48,290 nucleotides of DNA from CAUZFZ01 sp963579025 (GTDB taxonomy: Bacteria > Planctomycetota > Planctomycetia > Planctomycetales > Planctomycetaceae): NCBI GenBank assembly GCA_963579025.1, contig CAUZFZ010000067.1, positions 1 through 48,290 on the forward strand, in the 5' to 3' direction. This document shows, one piece after another, positions 1 through 7,808 of this stretch; the first letter of the stretch is position 1, and each line of letters opens with the position of its first letter. Below the pieces are notes generated by a model. The model searched no databases and was not told the DNA's origin. It was given only the letters and a program-made list of their open reading frames with translations. The position numbers and the translations under genes were made by a program.

Positions 1-1
1 G

Positions 2-88
2 CGCGTCAACAAACGCAGACCGAAGGTTCTGGCCCTGATGAAGAAACCACGACACCAACTCCAGGCCGAACTCGAAGCCGCCGCATGA
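2..88 (+). CDS. Transposase C-terminal fragment (IS4-like), cut by window edge
   Basis: An open frame runs in from the left edge and stops at TGA 86-88, giving 28 residues. The peptide begins RVNKRRPKVLALMKKPRHQ and is very basic. This resembles the C-terminal 'PRVVKRRPK...P.LxKPRH' ending of IS4-family transposases as I remember them. Only the tail is visible, so whether the gene is intact cannot be judged. Family assignment is from a short motif and is moderate at best. Confidence 0.5.
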   Translation, partial: RVNKRRPKVLALMKKPRHQLQAELEAAA

Positions 89-268
89 CGTAACCCCTTG
101 CTACCAAACCAGCAGTGCCATTCGTCCGGTACATCTTTTTAAGACCAAAACGGATCGAGAAGATTCCCGACGAAGTGCGGAATCGGATCAATCGAGTGCG
201 ATTCCGCAAAGGTACACATTCACTCCGCCGTCACCGTGTGTATCTGTGATTGTCGTCGCTGGAATTGA

Positions 269-1423
269 AGGATTCTCGTCAGAGGTCGACATACCAAACT
301 GATCGTCGCCGACGTTCGCATCCGGCCTGACGGGACTGCCGAATGCGAAGTGGTGAAGACTCTCAGTCCGCAGGGTGTCGATGACCCCCTGCTGCTGACG
401 GTTCATCCTGCCGGCAGAATCACGAGGTACAGCTGCCACGGTTGTAGAATGAATTCCATGGTCGCTTCGACCTCGATGGCGACGATCGCCGGACGCGCTT
501 ACAACTTTACGGAGCGGCGAATGCTCTGGCTGATTGAGCGTAGACGCCACACCGCGTCGATGCCGGAAATTCACACCGCACCACGGAGAGCACGTGAAGT
601 GGACGGACTCATCCGGTGGAAGCGGTACGGTTGCCGTCGATCAAGCAGGGCTTGTCACGGTACCGTATTTAAAGATCATCCCGGCCCGGAATACTGTCCT
701 GGCAATTTCAAAGTGATCGCCGGGCAGTACCGCAGGTCGTCAGTCCTCAAGCTCCTGAAAGATTTCTATCGAGTCGAGGGGACGCAGCGCTGCCTGAGAT
801 TCAATCGCGTGCAGGTCGGCCGCGACACCGTGTGGAAGATCACTGATGGAAGCGGCCCCCGTTTTGTCTGGATTCCACTCGAAACGGCCAGCATCGCCAT
901 CGACGCGCGCAGTCGACATATTTACGCGCGCACGCTCCACGATGGCAGTTCTTCCAACTCGGTCGGCAAAGTGGCACGCTTTCATCTGGACATGAACGAG
1001 TATCCGCCCGCGAACTATGGCGACACCGACACCAACCGCGTCACCCCGCAGTTCGTTTATGAGTGGTGCTTCGAAGGAAACAGTGACAAGGGCATGCCGG
1101 TGGCTCCGAACGGCAATCTCGCTATCGTCGGCAGCGGGGCGGCGGCGTGGATGGCTACGGACGGATTCTACTACCACACAAACATCGCGCAGCGTGTCAC
1201 GGTGATGGACAACGCCGGCAACGAGATCCTGCACTTCGGCACGTACGGCAATCGCGACTCAACGGGAGAATTGTCGGGCGACGTGGTGCCCACCAAGGGC
1301 ATTCCACTCGGATTCTCCAATTCAGTAGATGCGACGGATAACGACATCTACGTGGCCGACATGGTGAAACGCAGGCTCCTGAGGATTAAGAAACACTATA
1401 AGACGGCAGCCTTGTCTCGATGA
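269..1423 (+). pseudogene. Degraded secreted beta-propeller (NHL-like) protein
   Basis: Protein-like sequence runs through this stretch but switches frame at least twice. One frame reads IVADVRIRPDGTAECEVV and LTVHPAGRI up to about 420. Another frame (534-716) reads HVKWTDSSGGSGTVAVDQAG. From about 725 the first frame resumes and stays open to TGA at 1423. The last third has lines such as QFVYEWCFEG, MPVAPNGNLAIVG, VTVMDNAGNEILHFGTYGN and NDIYVADMVKRRLLRI, typical of NHL/six-bladed propeller proteins in planctomycetes. No signal peptide or convincing start is left upstream. I read it as a broken copy of an exported propeller protein. Sequencing indels are an alternative. Confidence 0.55.
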
Positions 1424-1501
1424 CGTGGCCCGACGGATCGTGAGTAAGGAGCCCGTCATCGTTTGTTTCGGCAGTAGCGAAACGGATCCATCGTGGTACT
1501 T

Positions 1502-2755
1502 ATGACGAAGACGACAATTCGCTTGCAGCGTGTCGGGTTCATCCTGACGGCGGCCAATGCACTGGTAACCCTGCGCTGCATGATCGTCACCTTTGTGACC
1601 ACGGTCTTTTCTGGTCCTGCAGCGACCAACATTCTGCCCGGCTTCCTTCTGACGGTCGCCCTGATCATTTGGGCTGAAAGTGCCTACCTGCTCTTCGCGT
1701 GGCTGCTTCGCCGCGCTCGATCTCGCGCTCGATCGACGATCGCATCGGTTGGAAGTGTCATCGTAGGGGGATTGAGCGCCGTCGGCTTGATTGACTCCTT
1801 CTTGTTTCGTCCTGATCCGCAGAGCGCTCTGATCTTACTTTTCCTCCCGTTTCTGCAATGGATCGGCTGCGCGATCACACTGATGGCCGACGCCGTGGCC
1901 GCACACATCGAATCACCTGACGAGGCACACACGCGTTGGGCTGTCCTGAGAATACGGCTGTTGCAGTTCCTTCTTGTTGTCGCCGTTGTGTTTGTCGGAT
2001 GGTGGCTGATTCAACGTCCATCCAACGAACGCCAATGGGTTTCCAATCTGGCGAATCTGTCGAGAGCCACGTTCGACGGAAACAGGGTGACAATTCAGTC
2101 CATTCGTAGCACGAACTATGGTTCCGCCGACGATTACTCCACCGCTTACTACGATCGCACGTTTGATCTCAGACGCATCCAGTCTGTCGACTTCATTGTT
2201 GTGCCATTCCAGAGTGTGAAGGCCGCAGCCCACACGTTCTTGATTTTCGGGTTCGAAGGCGGTGAACGACTGGCGATCTCGGTGGAAGTGCGACGTGAAC
2301 GTGAGGAATCGTATTCGCCTCTGAAAGGACTGCTGCGGCAATGCGAACTGATGTACGTCATCGCCGATGAGCGTGATGTGATCCTGTTGCGCACAAAGCA
2401 CCGAGGAGACCGAGTGTTCCTCTATCCGGTTAAGACGTCGCAGCAGAATGTCCGCAAGATGTTCCTGTCGATGCTGCGCCGGGCAAACCGGTTGCGTGTA
2501 CAGCCGGAATTCTACAACACGCTGACCAACAATTGTTCGAGTAACATCCTGCAACACTTCAACCAGGTGAATGACCGACAGTTACCCGCCAACCTGAAGG
2601 TGCTGTTTCCAGGATATTCAGACCAGTTGCTCTATGATCTGGGACTGATCGACAGTCAGCTTTCGTTCGAGAGGCTACAGCAAACCAGTGAAATTACCGA
2701 GAAGGCCAATCGCTTCGCCGAGGATGCGGAGTTCTCGCAACGCATCAGACAATGA
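1502..2755 (+). CDS. Membrane protein with DUF4105 (Lnb N-terminal periplasmic-like) domain
   Basis: 417 residues from ATG 1502; a GTG three codons upstream (1493) is an alternative and neither has a clear ribosome-binding site. The first half holds about five hydrophobic segments (roughly residues 12-32, 38-62, 72-90, 97-120 and 148-166). The second half is soluble and looks like DUF4105: SVDFIVVPFQSVKAAAHTFL, then a stretch ending in YNTLTNNCSSNI with the conserved Asn-Asn-Cys, and LFPGYSDQLLYDLGLID. In other DUF4105 proteins this Cys-containing region is a papain-like periplasmic domain of unknown substrate. The gene stands alone between a pseudogene and an insertion element. The domain call is fairly secure; the role is unknown. 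Confidence 0.7.
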   Translation: MTKTTIRLQRVGFILTAANALVTLRCMIVTFVTTVFSGPAATNILPGFLLTVALIIWAESAYLLFAWLLRRARSRARSTIASVGSVIVGGLSAVGLIDSFLFRPDPQSALILLFLPFLQWIGCAITLMADAVAAHIESPDEAHTRWAVLRIRLLQFLLVVAVVFVGWWLIQRPSNERQWVSNLANLSRATFDGNRVTIQSIRSTNYGSADDYSTAYYDRTFDLRRIQSVDFIVVPFQSVKAAAHTFLIFGFEGGERLAISVEVRREREESYSPLKGLLRQCELMYVIADERDVILLRTKHRGDRVFLYPVKTSQQNVRKMFLSMLRRANRLRVQPEFYNTLTNNCSSNILQHFNQVNDRQLPANLKVLFPGYSDQLLYDLGLIDSQLSFERLQQTSEITEKANRFAEDAEFSQRIRQ

Positions 2756-2770
2756 CCGTCAGGTCCATGG

Positions 2771-2968
2771 AAAGGCAGCGAGAAGTTCTGGAGCGAGTCG
2801 GGCGGCGAGTCAGTGCTTCAACTGAAGGCGGACGAATTGAGCGCGAGCAATCCACGTCGCATTCTGGTCGTGCCGTCCCCAAACCCGCACGAGCCTCCGC
2901 TCCCGCTGCAGGAAAACAGCCACCCCATAATCACAAACCCCGTCCCGCACCCTTGCGACTCGCGTTAA
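2771..2968 (+). pseudogene. Possible transposase tail remnant
   Basis: In the frame starting at 2771 the translation begins KGSEKFWSESGGESVLQLKA, which resembles the C-terminal end of a transposase I associate with planctomycete insertion sequences. The remainder is proline-rich and unconserved-looking and stops at TAA 2966-2968, inside the left inverted repeat of the next element. A 77-residue frame over the same bases starting at 2752 looks random. I infer an older insertion-sequence remnant into which the IS1634-type element inserted. Family assignment is uncertain. Confidence 0.3.
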
Positions 2969-2984
2969 CCCAAGTTGCCCAGTA
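2965..2984. repeat. Left terminal inverted repeat of the IS1634-type element
   Basis: TTAACCCAAGTTGCCCAGTA. It pairs with the reverse complement of 5055-5074, TTAGCCCAAGTTCCCCAGTA, with two mismatches. It lies 167 bases upstream of the transposase start. Confidence 0.8.
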
Positions 2985-3150
2985 GTGGGAGAAAATGGAG
3001 TTTCTGGAAATACATTTCGGTACAGAATCGACGTAAGTCTTTTCGCGTCGGTGTCGGGACGAAGGAATCTGGCGTTCAGAAACCGGATCGGCGTTGTAGT
3101 GACGACCTTTGATCTGGCCTCGCCGGAATTCAGCGGTAGCATCCGCCGCC

Positions 3151-5006
3151 ATGTTTATTCGGCAGTGTTTTCGAAACAAGGATGGGAAGCGACACGCCTA
3201 TTGGGCGCTGGTCGAATCCTATCGCACCGACGCCGGGCCGCGGCAGCGTGTCGTGGCGTGGCTCGGCTCGGCCGGCTGGACGAAGCCGGACGGCTTGGCG
3301 TCGAACGCGCGGCACGTGAGTCAGAGCGAACCGGCAAAAACGATGCGCACGCAACGGGCAGCACGCGGCAGCTCTCACTGTTCGATCCGCCGGTCGATGA
3401 CGGTCAGGCATCTGTCGAACCGCAATGGGTGGAAGTCAATGCGGCCGCCGTGCGTGTCGAGAACAAACGCAGCTTCGGCGGGCCGTGGCTGGCTCTGGAA
3501 ATCGTCCGGCGACTCAAGCTCGATGAGTTCCTCAGTCGTGTCATGGCCAGCGGCCGCGAACACGTTGCGTGGTGGCGGAGTGCATTGATTCTGGTCGTGG
3601 CGCGACTGTGCCATCCGTCGAGCGAACTGTATATCGCCGAGCAGTGGTATCCGGCGACGGCGCTGTCGGAACTGCTCGGTGTGCCAGTCGATCGCGTTGA
3701 TGACAACCGGCTGTACCGCACGCTCGACCAGCTGCTGCCGCATAAACAGCAGCTGGAAGCTCACTTGAAGAACCGCATGGGTGAGCTGTTCGGTCTCGAA
3801 TACGACCTGCTGATGTATGACATCACGAGTACGTACTTCGAAGGACAGGCGAATTTCGATCTGGCTCAGCGGGGTTACTCACGTGACAACCGCAGCGACT
3901 GCAAGCAGGTGTGTATCGGACTGGTGGTGTCGCGGTGCGGGATGCCCTTGGGCTACGAGGTGTTTGCAGGAAATTACGACCGATGTCACGACGGTTGAGC
4001 ACATCGTAGAAACAATGGAAAATCGTTATGGAAAGAGCGACCGCATCTGGGTCATGGATCGCGGCATGGTGAGCGAAGAGAACATCGACTTTCTACTTTC
4101 GGGCGGTCGGCGTTACATCGTGGGGACTCCGAAGTCGATGCTGAAGCAGTTCGAAGCGGATGTGCTGGCAGACGACTGGAACACGATCCGGGACGGTCTG
4201 GAAGTCAAGCTGTGTCGCCGGCCGCGGGAGGCAGCGGAGTCTGATAACGTGAACGATGCGCAGGCGACCGACAGTGACAAAGAGATCTTCATTCTGTGCC
4301 GCAGCCGGGATCGCTCGAAGAAGGAGGAGGCGATGATGCGGCGTTCAGAAGAGAAGATCGCCGCCCGCCTCTCGAAGATGAAAGCGCGATGCGAACAACA
4401 GAAGCGCGATTCGATGCCATTTTCTTTTTTTCCGCTTCGCTCGGAGGGAAACGCGAAGTGGGCCGGTTCCTCGGACAGAACACGCGGGCCGCCCGCCTGT
4501 TCGAAGTCACTGTTTCGAAAACGGAGGCCGGCTTCGCTCATCTGGAGTGGAGACAGATCAAGGCGACACGGGACTGGGCCACACTGAGCGCCGGCTGCTA
4601 CCTGCTTCGCACCAATGTTACGGACTGGACGGACGAGGAGCTCTGGAAGGCGTACCTCCAGTTGACCGAAGCTGAAGCCGCGTTTCGGATTCACAAGAGC
4701 GATCTGAAAATCCGCCCGATCTGGCACCAGAAGGAAGAGCGTGTTCTGGCTCACATCTTCGTGTGCTTTCTGGCCTATGTGTTGTGGAAGACGCTCGGCC
4801 AGATGTGCGAGCAGGCCGGTCTGGGAGCCGAACCACGGCGTGTGCTGTCGTCGCTGAGCGAACTGGATCTGATGGATGTCGTTCTGCCAACCCGCCAGGG
4901 CGTGGAAATCCGCCGCCGCTGTCTCTCAACACCGAACGAGCACCAGCAGATCCTTCTGGACCATCTCAAGCTCCGGCTCCCCAAAATAAACCAATCGCAA
5001 ATGTAG
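3151..5006 (+). pseudogene. IS1634-family transposase, three frame breaks
   Basis: Translation starts at ATG 3151 (MFIRQCFRNKDGKRHAYWAL). The frame breaks near 3265-3275 (after VVAWLG; sense resumes as RLDEAGRLGV), at 3974-3975 (an extra T after EVFAGN; resumes TTDVTTVEHIVETME), and between about 4405 and 4460 (resumes GRFLGQNTRAARLFEVTV). It ends at TAG 5004-5006. Joined, it would be close to 615 residues, normal for IS1634 transposases. DDE-type residues are visible: Asp in LLMYDITSTYFEG, Asp in WVMDRGM, and Glu in the YLQLTEAEAAFRIHKSD stretch followed by RIHKSDLKIRPIWH. The middle of the protein is well preserved, so inactivation is recent, or some breaks are sequencing errors. Confidence 0.8.
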
Positions 5007-5054
5007 TGACGACTTTCGCCCTCAAACCCACGAAAACCCGATACACTCGCCGCT

Positions 5055-5074
5055 TACTGGGGAACTTGGGCTAA
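5055..5074. repeat. Right terminal inverted repeat of the IS1634-type element
   Basis: TACTGGGGAACTTGGGCTAA on the plus strand, the partner of 2965-2984 with 18 of 20 positions complementary. Confidence 0.8.
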
Positions 5075-5124
5075 CCTGCCCGTGCTATCGCGCATTCGTA
5101 ACTTCTGACATAGACAATTAATAA

Positions 5125-5160
5125 AGCCCCGGAACTGGCGGTGCCGGTCCCGGGGCTCGT
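5125..5160 (-). terminator. Intrinsic terminator for the minus-strand PSCyt operon
   Basis: AGCCCCGG (5125-5132) pairs with CCGGGGCT (5150-5157). On the minus strand the stem is followed by TTTATTAATTG. It sits 57 bases beyond the stop of the 5214-7640 gene. On the plus strand the stem is followed by CGTTTTG, so it may also stop transcription leaving the insertion element. Confidence 0.7.
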
Positions 5161-5213
5161 TTTGTAGCGACATTACTATTGATGTGTTCCGCGTGACGGC
5201 GGGTTTCAGCGGA

Positions 5214-7640
5214 TCAGTGCTGGAACAGGAACTCTTTCGAGTTCAGGATGGCCCAGCCGACGTCTTCCAGGGCCAGCGTGCGGTCCTGACTGGCGGCGAT
5301 GTGTTTCTGCGAGGCTGCCATTTCCGCTTCGGCCGGGTTACGACAGAGGGCTGCGAGGTAGAGCGTTGTAATGATCTCCTCGTCCGACTTGCCGTCCTTC
5401 ATCATGCGATGAATCCGGCCGGCGTCCGAACGAAGTTTGTTGTGGACGGTGGGGCCGTTGATCATCTGCAGCGCCTGCGACAGATTCGATTCGCTGGACC
5501 GTTCGCACTGACAGGCCATCTCACGCTGTGGCTGCCCGAAGACTTTCAGGAAGTAATGATCGGTCGGCGGATCGGGCAGAGCGACGGCGCGTGTCCCTGG
5601 CGGCAGGCCCTTGAATTTCTCGGCGACATCCGTGACCTGGCAGATGGCATCGAGCAACTGCTCGGCGGAGAGCAGACGCGTGGTGGCATGGGAATGGTAA
5701 ATCTCGTCGTCGGCGTTGAAGTCATTCTTCTTTGAACTGAGCTGATACGTCCGACTTGTCATGATCGCACGGATCGCGAACTTCCGACTGAATCCGTTCT
5801 CGGCGAACTGTCTCGCCAGTTCATCGAGCAAGGCGGCATTGGATGGTGGGTTGGAGTCGCGGAAGTCGTCGACGGGATCGACAATGCCGCGTCCCATCAG
5901 ATGGCCCCAGATCCGGTTCACGCTGGCTTTGGCGAAGAATGGGTTTTCGACCCCGGTCAGCCAGTCGGCGAAGACGCGACGGCGATCCTGATCGGCTGGA
6001 ACGTCAACGTCACCTTTGAGCAGCAAATGCACTTTCATCGTCTGCTTGGTACGCGGCTGCGTGATTTCGCCGCTACGGGTGACATGAATGATCTCTTCGT
6101 CGGCGATGGAGCCTTTCTGGCGTCCGATCCGCGTAAACGCCGCTGCGATACCGTAGTAATTGTCCTGCGACCAACGCTCGAACGGATGGTTGTGGCACTT
6201 GGCGCACTGTATGCGGATGCCCAGGAAGAGCTGTGCCGTGGTCTCGGTGGCGTCGTTGGCGTCGCGACTGGCTCGCCAGTAATTCGCTGCCGGATTTTCA
6301 AACACGCTGCCGGTGGCGGTCAGTAATTCTAAAGCGAACTGATCGACCCCTTTGTCGGTTCGAACGCTGTCATAAATCCACCGCTGGAATTTGTGGGTTC
6401 CGGTGAGCGTGAGCTTCTTGCTGTTTGAACGAAGAATGTCGCTCCACTTGAGCGTCCAGAATTCCGCGTAGTCGTCGTGATCGAGTAGCTGGTCAACCAG
6501 CTTTTCGCGTTTGTCTCCGGCGGTGTCCGCGAGATAAGCCTGAGTTTCTTCGATTGTCGGCATGCGACCAGTCAGGTCCAGGAAAGCCCGTCGCAGGAAT
6601 TCTTCGTCAGAGCACAGGTCCGAGGGCAGGATCTGGAGTTGCAGCAGCTTCTTGTAGGCGAGCGTGTCGACGAAGTTGTTTTCCGGCGGATTGGTCCATT
6701 TGAAGCCGGGCACGTCTTCGAGGAATGTGATGTAAGACGTGTCCATCTTGTCGAGGTAACGCCCGAGGATCGCCGTTTCGCCCCGTCCGGTTTTTTCGAC
6801 CAGTCCACTGTTGCCGACCGTCGCAACTGATTCGTTCGACGAGCTGAAGACGGTCAAGGGGGTGACATCACGGACGCTTCCGTCCGTGAAGTACGCGTTG
6901 ACCCAGAGCTGCTGCCGATCGGACTCGCCGTTGTGGATACGCTGGTCTGGACCGATTTCGATGCGCACGACGTCCGGTGTTTCCGGCTTGTCGAGCTGGA
7001 GCCCTTCGGCAATCCAGTTGTGCATCGCCATGTACGGCGCGCCACCCAGATGCAGCCTCCGTCCACCACCGTGGGCGATGGCCATCAGTGGTTTTCGCAG
7101 GATCAGGCTGTCGGACGGATTCACGACATTGACGCGGCGACCGAAGTATTCGGATCGCAGAGTCAGAATGTCCAGCGGCGGATCAAAGCCTCGCAACGAG
7201 AGCCGAAAGCCGCCTTTGCCAGACGGTGAACCATGGCAGGCGCCCGCGTTGCAGCCGGCTTTCGTCAGGGCCGCGAGGATTTCGTTCTTGAAACTCACAG
7301 GATGCGGTTCACCGAATTTGCTGACAGTGACTTCTGCCACGGCCGTTTGGCCGCCGAGTGTGGCGGTGATCTGAGCGGTCCCGTCGCCAGCAGGTTTTGC
7401 GACAGAGCCGTCGATGGTCACGACCTTCGGATCAGAGGAAGTCAGCTTAAGGTCCTCGGAATCGCTCACGTCACGGGCGTCAGCTCCGACGGCCAGTGAA
7501 ACCGCGAGCTGCTGCTGCGCCCGAGGCCCGACAAGTTCGAACTTCGCGGTCTCGAACACGATCTTTCCCGGGGTGTCGTCCGCTTGCGTGACGACGGACA
7601 GCGTGGCCAGGACGGCGACGGCAAACAGGACACTCCGCAT
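5214..7640 (-). CDS. Secreted PSCyt2/PSD1 (DUF1549/DUF1553) protein with Ig-like domains
   Basis: 808 residues with a signal peptide (about 1-20, ending VVTQA). Two Big_2-like Ig folds are suggested: about 25-108 and about 225-300 (YFTDGSVRDVTPL, SSSNESVATV). Between them is CNAGACHG (130-137), where the heme-binding planctomycete motif is stretched to C-x4-CH. PSCyt2 follows at about 325-530 (EFLRRAFLDLTGRMPT, then IQCAKCHNHPFERW with a normal CxxCH). PSD1 fills the C-terminal third (DWLTGVENPFFAKASVNRIW, MTSRTYQLSSKK). The family is exported, abundant in planctomycetes and of unestablished biochemical function; c-type heme binding is inferred. It lies downstream of, and co-directional with, the PPC protein, separated by 168 bases with palindromes. 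Confidence 0.85.
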   Translation of the reverse strand: MRSVLFAVAVLATLSVVTQADDTPGKIVFETAKFELVGPRAQQQLAVSLAVGADARDVSDSEDLKLTSSDPKVVTIDGSVAKPAGDGTAQITATLGGQTAVAEVTVSKFGEPHPVSFKNEILAALTKAGCNAGACHGSPSGKGGFRLSLRGFDPPLDILTLRSEYFGRRVNVVNPSDSLILRKPLMAIAHGGGRRLHLGGAPYMAMHNWIAEGLQLDKPETPDVVRIEIGPDQRIHNGESDRQQLWVNAYFTDGSVRDVTPLTVFSSSNESVATVGNSGLVEKTGRGETAILGRYLDKMDTSYITFLEDVPGFKWTNPPENNFVDTLAYKKLLQLQILPSDLCSDEEFLRRAFLDLTGRMPTIEETQAYLADTAGDKREKLVDQLLDHDDYAEFWTLKWSDILRSNSKKLTLTGTHKFQRWIYDSVRTDKGVDQFALELLTATGSVFENPAANYWRASRDANDATETTAQLFLGIRIQCAKCHNHPFERWSQDNYYGIAAAFTRIGRQKGSIADEEIIHVTRSGEITQPRTKQTMKVHLLLKGDVDVPADQDRRRVFADWLTGVENPFFAKASVNRIWGHLMGRGIVDPVDDFRDSNPPSNAALLDELARQFAENGFSRKFAIRAIMTSRTYQLSSKKNDFNADDEIYHSHATTRLLSAEQLLDAICQVTDVAEKFKGLPPGTRAVALPDPPTDHYFLKVFGQPQREMACQCERSSESNLSQALQMINGPTVHNKLRSDAGRIHRMMKDGKSDEEIITTLYLAALCRNPAEAEMAASQKHIAASQDRTLALEDVGWAILNSKEFLFQH

Positions 7641-7686
7641 GGGATCGCTCCAGTCTTTGTGGGAACCCGAATCATCTGTTTTCAGT

Positions 7687-7704
7687 AACCCGATTAATCG
7701 GGTT
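7687..7704. repeat. 18-bp perfect palindrome in the PPC-PSCyt gap
   Basis: AACCCGATTAATCGGGTT is fully self-complementary. It lies 46 bases upstream of the PSCyt gene start, within the leader of that gene, and forms a pair of palindromes with the one at 7765-7782. It could be a dimer-binding operator or part of a REP-like repeat. Confidence 0.6.
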
Positions 7705-7764
7705 GAAGTTTGACTTCGATTTGTCTCGACGCAACGCGCAACCGGCCGTTGCTACCGTTCACTG

Positions 7765-7782
7765 AACCGCATAAATGCGGTT
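7765..7782. repeat. Short hairpin in the PPC-PSCyt gap
   Basis: AACCGCAT and ATGCGGTT flank a two-base AA loop. It is 60 bases from the perfect palindrome at 7687-7704. There is no T-run, so a terminator is unlikely. Confidence 0.5.
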
Positions 7783-7808
7783 ACTACGAACTTTCGTTCA
7801 TACGAACT

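Larger units (their letters stand above)
2965..5074 (+). mobile_element. IS1634-family insertion sequence (2,110 bp), decayed
   Basis: The element is bounded by 20-bp imperfect inverted repeats at 2965-2984 and 5055-5074 (18 of 20 match). It contains one transposase gene with three frame breaks. Size, single long gene and transposase type fit the IS1634 family (IS4 superfamily DDE). No target duplication is obvious: the bases outside are ctcgcg on the left and cctgcc on the right, so the flanks have diverged or one end is rearranged. An 11-bp direct repeat (GTAGTGACGAC) lies just inside both ends, at 3096-3106 and 5003-5013. The element is probably no longer able to move by itself. Confidence 0.8.

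Noticed and set aside
2752..2985. 77-residue open frame after the DUF4105 gene
   Set aside because: Translation looks random and runs into the insertion element; a different frame there resembles a transposase tail.
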